Shown in pieces: positions 1-8,910 of a stretch of DNA of 64,000 nt (position 1 is the stretch's first letter; every line of letters begins with the position of its first letter). The notes beneath the pieces were generated by a model. That model was not told where the DNA came from and did no database searches. It was given only the letters and a program-made list of their open reading frames with translations. The translations under genes were made by a program, and so were the position numbers. The stretch is from Mycobacterium avium subsp. avium (GTDB lineage Bacteria; Actinomycetota; Actinomycetes; Mycobacteriales; Mycobacteriaceae), in the NCBI RefSeq assembly GCF_009741445.1, contig NZ_CP046507.1:4092001-4156000 (forward strand), written 5' to 3'.

Positions 1-172
1 TTTTCCACAACGCCTCGACGGCCACCGGCCGCTCCCCCACCAGCGCGACGGGGTCGTCGATCGCGTCCAGCGCCGCCTCGATCACCTCCCGGTCCGCCGG
101 TGTTCTTGTGCCGCAACACAATCGGCGGATGGTGGCGGGTCCGGTCTCGACCACGGCCCGGTGTGGACTCAC
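1..172 (-). CDS. Type VII secretion-associated protein (TIGR03931/Rv3446c-like), N-terminal part
   Basis: The minus strand stays open from a GTG at 172 to the window edge and gives 57 codons. They begin M-S-P-H-R-A-V-V-E-T-G-P-A-T-I-R-R and continue to V-A-V-E-A-L-W-K. The GTG overlaps the TGA of eccC4 (GTGA), as expected for translational coupling. In Mtb the gene after eccC4 is Rv3446c, a poorly understood ESX-4-linked protein with a similar V-V-E-x-G-P start, so I infer the orthologue. The gene is cut by the window and most of it is not visible. The identification rests on position and this short N-terminus. Confidence 0.6.
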   Translation of the reverse strand, partial: MSPHRAVVETGPATIRRLCCGTRTPADREVIEAALDAIDDPVALVGERPVAVEALWK

Positions 173-3100
173 GGTGGGCTCCAGGCCACCTGGACGAGTT
201 CGTCGGCGCCGGCCCGTGTGGTCAGCACGCCGCGGCCCGGGGGCAGCGGCGGGGCGGCAGCGAACGGCGCCGCCTCGCTCATCGTCAGTGACATGCAGCC
301 GAGGTCACGCAGGCCCGCCAGCAGCGGCTCGAACATCGCCCGCTCGGCGCCGCCGCTGCGCCGCGCGATGATCAGGTGCAAACCCAATTCGCTTGCGTAC
401 GGCAGGAATTCGACGAGCGGCGCCAGCAGGTTGCCGGACGGCGAGGCCACCAGGTCGTAGTCGTCGACCACGACGTAGACGTCCGGCCCGCTCCACCACG
501 ACCCTGCCCGCAGCTGGGCCTGGCTGGCGTCGGGAGGCGGCATCCGGCCGCTCAGCAGGTCGAGCAGGCCGGGCAACAGCGCGGTCAGCGCGGCCGGCGA
601 CATGGCGTATCCGCGCAGCTGTTCGGACTCGACGATGCCGAGCAGCGCCCGCCGGAAGTCGACGATCACCAGCTGGGCTTGCGCGGCGGTGTTGGTCCGG
701 ACGAGTTCGCGGCACAGGGTGCGCAGCGCGGCGGTCTTGCCGCAGCCGTTGGCGCCGAGGATCAGCAGGTGCGATTCCCGCGCGAAATCGATTGCCAGAG
801 GCTGCAGTTGGCGTTCCTGCAGGCCGAGCAGCGGGCGGCCGGCGAATTCGTCGCCGGATCCGCGCCGCACGGCGTCGAGGTCCACCCGCGCCGGCAGCAG
901 CGGTATCGCCGGCGCCACCGATTCGCCTGCGGCGACGTCGGCGACGGGTGAGGCGATCACCATGTGCAGCCCGTCGTGGGACAGGCCGCGGCCCGGGCTG
1001 TCGCGCGGCACGTGCGCGGCGGCCCTGCGGTCGATCTCGGAGTCGGCCGGGTCGCCGAGCCGCAGCTCGATGCGGGTGCCGATCTGATCGCGCAGCGCGG
1101 GTCTGATGTCGGCCCAGCGCGACGCCGACAACACCAGGTGCACACCGAACGAAAGACCTTGTCCGGCAAGGGCGATGATCGATGCCTCCAGCGTCTCGAA
1201 GTCGCGGCGCAGCACGGCCCAGCCGTCGATCACCAGAAAGACGTCGCCGAACGGATCGCTGCCGGGGCGCCGCTGCCGGTAGTCGGCGATCGAGGCGATG
1301 GCGTGCTCGCCGAAGAACGCTTCGCGGCGGCCCACCACCGCCTCGCATTCGGCGACGATCCGCCCGACGCGGCGCGGTTCGGCCCGGCCGGCGACCGCGC
1401 CGACGTGCGGCAGCGTGTGCAGCGACGACAGGGCACCGCCGCCGAAGTCCAGGCAGTAGAACTGCACGCGGGCCGGATCGTGCGTCGCCGCCAGGGCGGT
1501 GATCAGGGTGCGCAGCGCCGTCGACTTGCCCGATCGCGGTGCGCCGACGACCGCGACATTGCCTGCGGCACCGGACAGGTCGACGATCAGCGGGGTCCGG
1601 CATTGCTCGAAGGGGCGGTCGACAAGGCCGACGGGCACGGTCAGGTCCGCGGCGCCGCCCAGCAGGGTGCGCAGTTCCGGCGGCCGGCCCAGCGGGGGCA
1701 GCCACACCCGGTGCGCGGCCGGGCCGTGGCCGGCCAGCCGGTCCAGCGCCGCAGCGGAGATGCTGCGCCCGGACGGGTGGGCCGCCTCGACCGGGCGGCT
1801 GACCGGGCCGACCACCCGGGTGCCGAACACCCGCACCATTGCCGGCGGGCGCGGGGCGGTGTCCGGGCGCAGCGGCCCGGACACCAGAGCGGCCTGGAAG
1901 CGGATCGGTGCGCCGGCGCCGACCCGCAGGTAGCCGGCGCCGGGATCGGTGGGCAGGTGGTAGGCGTCGAGATTGCCCAGCACGGCGCGGGATTCGGCTT
2001 CGGACAGGGTTTTCAGGCACAGCCGGTAGGACAGGTGCGCGTCCAGTCCGCGCAGCCGGCCCTCGTCCAGGCGTTGGCTGGCCAGCAGCAGGTGGATGCC
2101 CAGCGACCGGCCGAGCCGGCCGATCGCCACGAAGGTGTCGGCGAAATCCGGTTGCTGGCTGAGCAATTCGGAGAACTCGTCGACGATCACGAACAGGGTG
2201 GGCAGCGCCGGCAGCGCGGCGGCGCTCCGGCGCGCGCGTTGGTAGGCGGCGACGCTGTCGCAGCCCGCCGTTCGCAGCGCCTCCTGGCGGCGGTTCATCT
2301 CCCCGGCCAGCGCGGCGCGCATCCGGTCCACCAGCGGAGCGTCGTCGGCGAGGTTGGTGATCACCGCGGCGACGTGCGGGGCGTTCGCGTAGTCGAGAAA
2401 CGTTGCGCCGCCCTTGAAGTCGATGAGCAGCAGGTTGAGCACATCCGGCGAGTTGCGGGCCATCATGCCCAGCGCGATCGTGCGCAGGAGCTCCGACTTG
2501 CCCGAACCGGTGGCGCCGACGCACAGCCCGTGCGGGCCCATCCCGTGTTCGGCGGGCTCTTTGATGTCGAGCTCGACCGGCGTGCCGTCGGCGGCGACGC
2601 CGAGCGGAGCTCGGAGCCGGTCGCGCCCGGTTTGCCGGCCCCACAGCGTCGCCGGGTCGAAACCACTCACATCGGCCAGCCCGACCAGTCCCGGCCAGCC
2701 GCCGTCGCCATCGCCGGCGGTCACCCGCTGCCCGGCCAGCTTGCGCGCACACGTCAGGGCGTCGGCGGCGGTCATCCGGTCCGGGCGCGACGGCGACACC
2801 GTGCCGGCGGCGGTGCGGATCGTCACCGGCGCGCCGTCGTCACCCGCGCCGATCGCGATCACGGTGGCACCGGCGATCGGTGCGACGGCCCGCTCGGCGA
2901 CCAGCACCAGCCGCGCCACCGGCAGGCCGGCAAGTGCCTGTTGTGCTTGCGCCGCAGTCGAATACACCATCCGCATCGGGCCCAGCGCATCGTCGTGCGT
3001 GGGATGCCGGTTGTGCGGCAGCCATTTCAGCCAATCCCAGTGCGCGCGATCGCCGTCGCCGACCACCGCCGCGATGCCCACCCGGTCGGGCGCATGCAGC

Positions 3101-3762
3101 ACGGCGAGCTGGCAGACCACGGCGCGCAGCACAGCACGCGCGGCACCGGCATCGCCGTCGACCGTCACCGGCGAACCCTCACCCAGGTCGACGGTGACCG
3201 GGCCCGGCACCGTCGCATGGGTATGCAGGAAACGGCGCAACGCCGTCGCGGTGACCGGATCGCGAACCTCCTCGGCGGGCACGGGCGGGGCCACCACGCG
3301 ACGGGCCAGCGGCAGGACACCCATCCCGACCCGCACGACGCAGAAGTCGGGGTCGGTTGGTCGGCGCCGCCACATTCGGGGGCCGCCGATCAGCGTCCAC
3401 AGCGTGTCGGGATCGGGATGGTCGCGCAGTGCGGACGCGCACTGCGCCGCGGCGATCTCGGAGACGGACCGCCCGAGCTGATTCAGGTATTCCAGATACC
3501 GGCCGCGATCGGCGTCGAGTCCGCCGCCCCCGCGGCGGCTCCCGCCGATCAGCGCCGCCGCCACCGTCGAAACCAGCATCGTCGCCGGGAACGCCAGGAA
3601 CGCGGGCTGGCGGGCCGCCGCGCCACCCGAGGCGAACACGACCGTCATGACGCCGATGCCGGCCACCGACAGCGCCACCGGCAGCAGCCGGGCCGGCAGG
3701 CCCGTCGACTCCGGCGCCGGCAGTTCCGGCGCAGCCTCGACAACGATGTCGGCCTGGGTCAT
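169..3762 (-). CDS. eccC4: ESX-4 secretion ATPase EccC4 (FtsK/SpoIIIE family)
   Basis: A 1197-residue membrane ATPase that powers type VII secretion by the ESX-4 system. Two hydrophobic segments lie near residues 26-74. Three ATPase modules follow: Walker A motifs GATGSGKS near residue 416, GAPRSGKS near 738 and GANGCGKT near 1001. The Walker B-type strand is classical in module 1 (L-F-V-I-V-D-E-F), but less acidic in module 2 (V-F-L-V-I-D-G-W); loss of canonical residues in the later modules is usual for EccC. The start at 3762 is chosen because a strong GGGAGGGG ribosome site precedes it; the frame stays open about 19 codons further upstream, but that stretch does not look like EccC. The gene is divergent from eccD4 and coupled to the next gene by GTGA. 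Confidence 0.95.
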   Translation of the reverse strand: MTQADIVVEAAPELPAPESTGLPARLLPVALSVAGIGVMTVVFASGGAAARQPAFLAFPATMLVSTVAAALIGGSRRGGGGLDADRGRYLEYLNQLGRSVSEIAAAQCASALRDHPDPDTLWTLIGGPRMWRRRPTDPDFCVVRVGMGVLPLARRVVAPPVPAEEVRDPVTATALRRFLHTHATVPGPVTVDLGEGSPVTVDGDAGAARAVLRAVVCQLAVLHAPDRVGIAAVVGDGDRAHWDWLKWLPHNRHPTHDDALGPMRMVYSTAAQAQQALAGLPVARLVLVAERAVAPIAGATVIAIGAGDDGAPVTIRTAAGTVSPSRPDRMTAADALTCARKLAGQRVTAGDGDGGWPGLVGLADVSGFDPATLWGRQTGRDRLRAPLGVAADGTPVELDIKEPAEHGMGPHGLCVGATGSGKSELLRTIALGMMARNSPDVLNLLLIDFKGGATFLDYANAPHVAAVITNLADDAPLVDRMRAALAGEMNRRQEALRTAGCDSVAAYQRARRSAAALPALPTLFVIVDEFSELLSQQPDFADTFVAIGRLGRSLGIHLLLASQRLDEGRLRGLDAHLSYRLCLKTLSEAESRAVLGNLDAYHLPTDPGAGYLRVGAGAPIRFQAALVSGPLRPDTAPRPPAMVRVFGTRVVGPVSRPVEAAHPSGRSISAAALDRLAGHGPAAHRVWLPPLGRPPELRTLLGGAADLTVPVGLVDRPFEQCRTPLIVDLSGAAGNVAVVGAPRSGKSTALRTLITALAATHDPARVQFYCLDFGGGALSSLHTLPHVGAVAGRAEPRRVGRIVAECEAVVGRREAFFGEHAIASIADYRQRRPGSDPFGDVFLVIDGWAVLRRDFETLEASIIALAGQGLSFGVHLVLSASRWADIRPALRDQIGTRIELRLGDPADSEIDRRAAAHVPRDSPGRGLSHDGLHMVIASPVADVAAGESVAPAIPLLPARVDLDAVRRGSGDEFAGRPLLGLQERQLQPLAIDFARESHLLILGANGCGKTAALRTLCRELVRTNTAAQAQLVIVDFRRALLGIVESEQLRGYAMSPAALTALLPGLLDLLSGRMPPPDASQAQLRAGSWWSGPDVYVVVDDYDLVASPSGNLLAPLVEFLPYASELGLHLIIARRSGGAERAMFEPLLAGLRDLGCMSLTMSEAAPFAAAPPLPPGRGVLTTRAGADELVQVAWSPP

Positions 3763-3856
3763 CGCGCATCCCCTCCCGGCCGACGACGGTAGGGAGCACC
3801 GGAATCGGCGGCAACTCACCTGTGCACAGCCGAATACCGGGGCGCCGAGACCCGGC

Positions 3857-3862
3857 TATGTT
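3857..3862 (+). promoter_or_regulatory. Possible -10 element (TATGTT) for eccD4-mycP4
   Basis: A TAnnnT hexamer sits in the divergent gap between eccC4 and eccD4, about 24-30 bases before the eccD4 start. No convincing -35 is visible, as is common for mycobacterial housekeeping promoters. This is inference from position only. Confidence 0.3.
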
Positions 3863-3891
3863 CTGCGCAATCCGAGCGAAGGAGAGTGGCG

Positions 3892-5250
3892 TTGGCCGTA
3901 TCGACTACCGGGCTGTGCCGGGTCAGTGTGCACTGGGAAACCCAGACCGTTGACGTGTCCCTGCCCGCCGAAATCGCTGTCGCGGAGCTGATTCCGTCGC
4001 TCGTCGACATGCTCGGGGCCGGCGACGGCGGCGCCGGGCGCTACCGGTTGTCGGCCCCGGGCGCCGCCGCGCTGGATCCGTCGACGACGTTGGCGCACAA
4101 CCACATCGGCGACGGTGCGATCCTGGTGCTGAGCCGGATCGACGTGCCGCTGCCCGCACCGCGCTACCGCGACATCGCCGACACCGTGTCGGCCGCGCTC
4201 GATGCGACGGCCGGGCCGGATGTTGCGGTCCGGCGGGTCGCGGGCGCGGCGGCGGCCGCGTCCTTCGTCGCGGCGGGCGGGCTGCTGCTGGCGCGGAACA
4301 CGTTCAGCGCCAGCGTTGTTCCCGATTCCGGCGGTACGGTCGCGGTGCTGGTATCGACCACCCTGCTGACGCTGGGGGCGGCCGCGGTCGCGCACCGCGG
4401 CTATCGGGACCGGGGCGCCGCCCTGGCGCTCGGCGCGATCGCCACCGCGTTCGCGGGGCTGGCCGGTTTCGTGGCGGTGCCCGGCGCGCCGAGCCTTTCC
4501 CACGTGTTGCTGGCCGCGGCGGCCGCGGGCCTCGCCGCGGTGTCGGCGATCGGGCTGTCGGGCTGCGGCGGCGCCGGGTTGCTCGCGCTCGCCTGCTGGT
4601 GCCTGATCCTCGCCGCCGCCGCGCTGGCCGGCGTGCTCAGCGGCGCGCCGCTGCCGGCCGTCGCCTCGGCGGCCGGGCTGGTGTCGCTGTGCCTGCTCGG
4701 GATGGCGGCGCGCGCGTCGCTCGCCCTGGCGGGGTTGTCGCCCCGGCCGGCCACCGCACCAGCCGGCGGTCCCGAGCCCGGCGAGGCCTGGGTGTCCGCC
4801 CGCGCGCGCCGCGCCGACCGGTGGTTGACCGGCCTGCTGGCCGGGTTGTCGTCGTCGGCCACCGTCGCCGCCGCCGTCACCGTGCTGGCCGGCGCGCCGC
4901 GGCTGTGCTGCCTGGCGTTCGGAACCGGCACCGGCGCGCTGTTGCTGCTGCGCTCGCGTGGCGGTGACGGCACCCGGGCTCTGGTCTTCGCCGCCGGCGG
5001 AATCGTCACCACCGCAACGACATTCGCTGTCGTAGCCTGGCGCGCACCGCTGCCCGGCCCCTGGGTGGCGGCGACGACGGCGACGCTGGTGGCCGCGGCG
5101 CTGTACCTCGGCTGCGCGGCCCGAACCTGCTCGCCGGTGCTGAGCCGGGCGGCCGACCTGCTGGAGTGGCTGGCGCTGGCCGCCCTGGTGCCGCTCACCT
5201 GCTGGATCGCCGGGCTGTACGGCACGGTTCGGGGACTGACGCTCGGGTGA
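3892..5250 (+). CDS. eccD4: ESX-4 membrane channel protein EccD4
   Basis: About 452 residues. The first ~95 residues look like the ubiquitin-like (YukD-type) cytosolic domain of EccD: T-G-L-C-R-V-S-V-H-W, then V-D-V-S-L-P-A-E-I-A-V-A-E-L-I-P-S-L. About eleven Ala/Leu/Val-rich membrane spans follow. EccD forms most of the membrane pore of type VII systems. The start is debatable: GTG at 3886 is only one base after GGAG, while TTG at 3892 has a normal 7-base spacing, so I prefer 3892. The stop overlaps the mycP4 start as GTGA, showing a coupled operon. Confidence 0.92.
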   Translation: MAVSTTGLCRVSVHWETQTVDVSLPAEIAVAELIPSLVDMLGAGDGGAGRYRLSAPGAAALDPSTTLAHNHIGDGAILVLSRIDVPLPAPRYRDIADTVSAALDATAGPDVAVRRVAGAAAAASFVAAGGLLLARNTFSASVVPDSGGTVAVLVSTTLLTLGAAAVAHRGYRDRGAALALGAIATAFAGLAGFVAVPGAPSLSHVLLAAAAAGLAAVSAIGLSGCGGAGLLALACWCLILAAAALAGVLSGAPLPAVASAAGLVSLCLLGMAARASLALAGLSPRPATAPAGGPEPGEAWVSARARRADRWLTGLLAGLSSSATVAAAVTVLAGAPRLCCLAFGTGTGALLLLRSRGGDGTRALVFAAGGIVTTATTFAVVAWRAPLPGPWVAATTATLVAAALYLGCAARTCSPVLSRAADLLEWLALAALVPLTCWIAGLYGTVRGLTLG

Positions 5251-6545
5251 GGGTCGTGCGGCTGCTGGCGGTTTCGGCGCTGACGATGCTTCCGGTGTTC
5301 GAAACCCCTCCCGCGCACGCGGTTTCGCCGCCGGCCGTCGACGACAAGTGGTTGCCGAAGCCGGCCCGGCCGGCGCCGCCGTGGCCGACCGCGCAGCGCG
5401 AGGTGTGCGCGACGCTGACGGCCGACTCGGGCCCGGGCCGGCGCGGCCCGGCGGGCGGGTCGGACCTGTCGGCGGTGTGGCAGCTCAGCCGCGGCACCGG
5501 CCAGCGCGTCGCGGTCATCGACACCGGGGTCGCACGGCACCGCCGGCTGCCCGCAGTGGTGCCCGGCGGCGACTACGTGTCCACCGGCGACGGCATCCAG
5601 GACTGCGACGCGCACGGCACGCTGGTCGCCGGAATCATCGCCGCCGCAGCCGATCCCAAGTCCGACGAATTCACCGGCATCGCACCGGAGGCGACGCTGA
5701 TCAGCATCCGCCAGTCCAGCGCGAAGTTCGGGCCCGCCGGCAACCGGTCGGGCGGCGGGGTCGGCGACGTCGACACCCTGGCCAAAGCCATTCGCACCGC
5801 GGCCGATCTAGGCGCGTCGGTGATCAACATCTCCTCGGTGGCCTGCGCGCCGGTGGCCTCGGCGCCCGACGACCGGGCGCTGGGCGCCGCGCTGGCCTAC
5901 GCCGTCGACGTCAAGAACGCGGGCGTGGTGGCTGCCGCCGGCAACACCGGCGGGGCGGGGCAGTGCCCGCCGCAGCGGCCGGATGCCACCTGGCAGACGA
6001 TCACCGTCGCCGTCAGCCCCGCCTGGTACGACGACTACGTGCTGACCGTCGGTTCGGTGAACGCCGACGGAGCCCCGTCGGCGTTCAGCCTGGCCGGCCC
6101 GTGGGTGGACGTCGCGGCGCCCGGCGAAGCGGTGACGTCGCTGGCGCCCGAACCGGTGTCCGGCACCAGCTATGCCGCCCCGGTGGTGAGCGGGCTGGCC
6201 GCGCTGATCCGGGCCCGCTTCCCCGCGCTGACCGCGCGCCAGGTGATGCAGCGCATCGAGGCGACGGCGCATCATCCGCCCGCCGGGTGGGATCCCCTGG
6301 TCGGGCACGGCACCGTCGACCCGCTCGCCGCGGTCAGCGCGGAGACGGGCGCGCCGCCGCCCGCCCCCAGAGCCGCGCCGGTGCCGATCGCGGCCCCGCC
6401 GCCGGCGCCCGCCCGTGATTCGCGCGCCCGGGACGTCGCGGTGCGCGGAGCCGCGTTCTGCCTTGTCGCGCTGACGCTCGCCGCGGCCGCCGGGGCGGTC
6501 CGGGCCCGGCTACGGCGCACCCGCGACGGTGTCGCGGGCGACTGA
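5247..6545 (+). CDS. mycP4: Mycosin-4, subtilisin-like ESX-4 protease
   Basis: A 432-residue membrane-anchored serine protease of the ESX-4 locus. Residues 1-25 form a signal peptide ending P-P-A-H-A. The catalytic Asp is in A-V-I-D-T-G-V, the His in D-A-H-G-T-L-V-A-G, the oxyanion Asn in A-A-G-N-T-G-G and the Ser in G-T-S-Y-A-A-P. A Pro/Ala-rich linker (P-P-P-A-P-R-A-A-P-V-P) leads to a C-terminal membrane helix (A-F-C-L-V-A-L-T-L-A-A-A-A-G) and a basic tail. The GTG start at 5247 overlaps the eccD4 stop. The last 36 bases overlap the end of eccB4 tail to tail. Confidence 0.94.
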   Translation: MRVVRLLAVSALTMLPVFETPPAHAVSPPAVDDKWLPKPARPAPPWPTAQREVCATLTADSGPGRRGPAGGSDLSAVWQLSRGTGQRVAVIDTGVARHRRLPAVVPGGDYVSTGDGIQDCDAHGTLVAGIIAAAADPKSDEFTGIAPEATLISIRQSSAKFGPAGNRSGGGVGDVDTLAKAIRTAADLGASVINISSVACAPVASAPDDRALGAALAYAVDVKNAGVVAAAGNTGGAGQCPPQRPDATWQTITVAVSPAWYDDYVLTVGSVNADGAPSAFSLAGPWVDVAAPGEAVTSLAPEPVSGTSYAAPVVSGLAALIRARFPALTARQVMQRIEATAHHPPAGWDPLVGHGTVDPLAAVSAETGAPPPAPRAAPVPIAAPPPAPARDSRARDVAVRGAAFCLVALTLAAAAGAVRARLRRTRDGVAGD

Positions 6546-7880
6546 GGCGTTCGGTCTGCTCAACTCCGGCCCGGCCGGCAGCAGGGTGAGCAGCGGCCAC
6601 GGCGCCGGGCTCGGCTGCCCCAGACCCAGGTCGGCCGCGGCGTCGTCGTCGGGCACGGCGAACCGGACCCCGGTGTCGGTGATCAGGTAGCGGGTGCCGG
6701 CGTTCGCACCGGCCCGTACGTAGGCGCTGCGGCCGGGCGGCAGGTACACCGCGTCCAGCGCGGGTCCGCGGCCGTCGGCCTGCGCCAGGGTCACCGGCGC
6801 CCGACCGGGCGGCACCGGAACCGCCGCCCCGGTCAGGAACGCGACGGATCGGGCGTCTCCCCAGCCGGCGCAGATCGTGGCGGCCGGCTCCGACACGGTC
6901 GGCGCCCGGTCGGGGAAGCCGGCCACCGGCAGCGCCGCGACCACCGGGGCGGTGCGCAGTGCGTCGGGTGCGACGGTGACGGCGTCGGCGCTGCCCTGCG
7001 GGTTGCTGAGCCGCAGCAGGTCGGCGGCCACCCGGCCGATGCGCTGCACGCCGCCGGCCAGCACCGCGTAATACTCGTCACCGTCGGCGCGGGTGATGCG
7101 AAGCACAGTGCCGATCGCGAATCCCGGCAGCCCCGGCGCCGCGCCGCCCAGGCCGGGTATCCGCGGAACCGCGATCGGCGCCGCCTCCGGCACGGCCTCC
7201 AGCAACGACTGCGAGACGAGCCGCGGCGCCCGGCCCTCGAGCCGCAGCGTCCGCACCACCGCGGCGTCGGCCAGGTCCACCCGGGCCCGGTGGCCGTCGT
7301 GCAGCAGGTAGGCCGGCGAACCCGCGGCGGCCGCGACCAGCATGGCCTGCCCGCCGCCCAGCACGCGCATCGAGGCGGCGTCCGTGCGGCCGAGCAGGAT
7401 CGTGGTTGCGCCGGCGCCGTCGCTGTCGCACAACGACCACGCCGTGTCCGCCGCGGCCAGCGGCCGGCCGAGGAACGCGGGCGCGCCCGGAATGCCCAGC
7501 AGCGGACCGCGTTTGCTGCCGTCCAGGTCGGCCTGGCGGATGGTGAGCGGATCGACGGCCGACGCGGCGATGAGCCGCGCCGAGGCCAGGTTGAGCACCG
7601 GATGCCAGGTGTCGCCGACCCGGACGAACAGGGCACCGGAATCCCGGGCCAGCACGACCCGCGCCCCGTCCAGCGCGACGTGCGGGCGCAGCAAACCCAG
7701 CAGCGTCGCTGCGGCCAGCGCGGCCGCCGTCAGCACCGCCCCCGCCGCCAGCGCCGCGGGCTGGCCGCGGGCACGCATGCCGGCCACGGCCGGGTCGTGG
7801 CCCAGCAACGCGCATTCCAGCCGGCGCGACAGGTACCGGTACGCGCTGACCTGCAGCCACGTGGTGGGCCGACGCGGCAC
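6510..7880 (-). CDS. eccB4: ESX-4 core component EccB4
   Basis: A 456-residue protein with an N-terminal W-L-Q-V-S-A-Y-R-Y-L-S-R-R-L-E-C-A-L-L motif typical of EccB. One membrane helix follows at about residues 45-65 (A-A-L-A-A-G-A-V-L-T-A-A-A-L-A-A-A), then a long periplasmic repeat region. EccB is the mainly periplasmic part of the type VII membrane complex. GTG at 7880 is chosen because GGGGAAGGGGAGCA directly precedes it and because the family motif starts a few residues later. The frame is open 24 codons further upstream, but that stretch is not EccB-like. It is transcribed towards mycP4 and overlaps it by 36 bases. Confidence 0.93.
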   Translation of the reverse strand: MPRRPTTWLQVSAYRYLSRRLECALLGHDPAVAGMRARGQPAALAAGAVLTAAALAAATLLGLLRPHVALDGARVVLARDSGALFVRVGDTWHPVLNLASARLIAASAVDPLTIRQADLDGSKRGPLLGIPGAPAFLGRPLAAADTAWSLCDSDGAGATTILLGRTDAASMRVLGGGQAMLVAAAAGSPAYLLHDGHRARVDLADAAVVRTLRLEGRAPRLVSQSLLEAVPEAAPIAVPRIPGLGGAAPGLPGFAIGTVLRITRADGDEYYAVLAGGVQRIGRVAADLLRLSNPQGSADAVTVAPDALRTAPVVAALPVAGFPDRAPTVSEPAATICAGWGDARSVAFLTGAAVPVPPGRAPVTLAQADGRGPALDAVYLPPGRSAYVRAGANAGTRYLITDTGVRFAVPDDDAAADLGLGQPSPAPWPLLTLLPAGPELSRPNASVARDTVAGAP

Positions 7881-7986
7881 TGCTCCCCTTCCCCGCGAAT
7901 CCGTTGCGCACACGCTAGGCCGCCGGGCGGCGCCGCCGAAGCGGTTATCCACAGGTCGCGGGAGTTTCGCCGGGCCGCGATTTGGG

Positions 7987-7992
7987 TAAAAT
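7987..7992 (+). promoter_or_regulatory. -10 element (TAAAAT) of a likely leaderless cut3 transcript
   Basis: TAAAAT ends six bases before the GTG start of the cutinase gene, so the transcript should begin at or next to the start codon. No ribosome binding site lies in the gap, which agrees with leaderless initiation. It is an inference from sequence. Confidence 0.5.
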
Positions 7993-7998
7993 TGCCCG

Positions 7999-8868
7999 GT
8001 GAAAACTCACCGGATCGGCCGACTCCTCGGTCTGGGCTCATCGGCGCTGATCACCGCCGCCGGCCTGCTCGGCGCCCCGGCCGCGGTCCCGGTGGCCTCC
8101 GCCGACGATTGCCCCGACGTCGAGGTCATCTTCGCCCGCGGCACCAACGAGCCCCCCGGCATGGGCCGGGTCGGCGACGCCTTCGTCGAGTCGCTGCGCC
8201 AGCAGACCAGTGGGCTGAACATCGACACCTACGGGGTCAACTATGCCGCCAGCAAGCTGCAGCTGCACGGCGGCGACGGCGCCAACGACACCATCAACCG
8301 GATCAAGCAAGCGGTGCAGAAGTGCCCCAACACCAAGATCGTGTTGGGCGGCTACTCGCAGGGCGCCTCGGTGATGGACATCGTGGCCGGCGTGCCCATC
8401 GGCGGCATTAACTGGGGCAGCTCGATCACCCCGGATCTGGCCAGTCACGTCGCGGCCGTGGCCACGTTCGGCGACGTCGCCGACCGCGCCGGCGGCACGC
8501 TGCCCAGCCAGAGCGCGCTGCTGGGCTCCAAGGCCATCGACCTGTGCAACCCCAACGACCCGATCTGCCACGCCGGCCCCGGCAACGAGTGGAGCGGGCA
8601 CACCGAGGGCTATGTCCCCGTGTACACCACGCAGGCGGCGGCGTTCGTCGCCTCCAAGCTGATGGGCGCGGGCCAGTCGGTGCCCGGCTACGGGCCGTCG
8701 GTGCCGGGTGCGGGCCCGCAGTCGCCCGGCTACGGCCAGCAGTCACCGGTGTACGGCCAGACCCCGCCGGGTTCGGGTCCCTCGATCCACGACAACGCCC
8801 CCGGCCCCGGCACGGCGCCGGCCCCGGCCGTGCCGAGCACGCCGCCTTCGCAAGCACCTCTCGTCTGA
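7999..8868 (+). CDS. cut3: Secreted cutinase-family serine esterase with Pro/Gly-rich tail
   Basis: A 289-residue secreted serine hydrolase. Residues 1-36 are a signal peptide ending A-S-A. The cutinase core starts with D-D-C-P-D-V-E-V-I-F-A-R-G-T. The nucleophile is in G-G-Y-S-Q-G-A, the acid in D-L-C-N-P-N-D-P-I-C and the His in S-G-H-T-E-G-Y. After about residue 220 there is a repetitive Pro/Gly tail (repeats of P-G-Y-G and V-P-G-x-G-P) that the next paralogue lacks. Mycobacterial cutinase-like proteins hydrolyse lipids and esters rather than cutin. By position it is the orthologue of Rv3451, next to ESX-4. The start codon GTG is preceded by a TAAAAT box. Confidence 0.88.
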   Translation: MKTHRIGRLLGLGSSALITAAGLLGAPAAVPVASADDCPDVEVIFARGTNEPPGMGRVGDAFVESLRQQTSGLNIDTYGVNYAASKLQLHGGDGANDTINRIKQAVQKCPNTKIVLGGYSQGASVMDIVAGVPIGGINWGSSITPDLASHVAAVATFGDVADRAGGTLPSQSALLGSKAIDLCNPNDPICHAGPGNEWSGHTEGYVPVYTTQAAAFVASKLMGAGQSVPGYGPSVPGAGPQSPGYGQQSPVYGQTPPGSGPSIHDNAPGPGTAPAPAVPSTPPSQAPLV

Positions 8869-8898
8869 ATCGTTACCGGCCCGCGACCAACGCGCCCC

Positions 8899-8904
8899 TA
8901 ACAT
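8899..8904 (+). promoter_or_regulatory. -10 element (TAACAT) of a likely leaderless cut4 transcript
   Basis: TAACAT ends six bases before the GTG start of the second cutinase gene, the same geometry as at the first. It lies in the 42-base gap between the two genes and suggests a separate, leaderless transcript. Confidence 0.45.
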
Positions 8905-8910
8905 CGCTGT

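Noticed and set aside
964..3792. Very long plus-strand open frame (over 900 codons) opposite eccC4
   Set aside because: It is the antisense shadow of a clear FtsK/SpoIIIE ATPase in GC-rich DNA; its translation is low-complexity Arg/Gly/Gln without domains.
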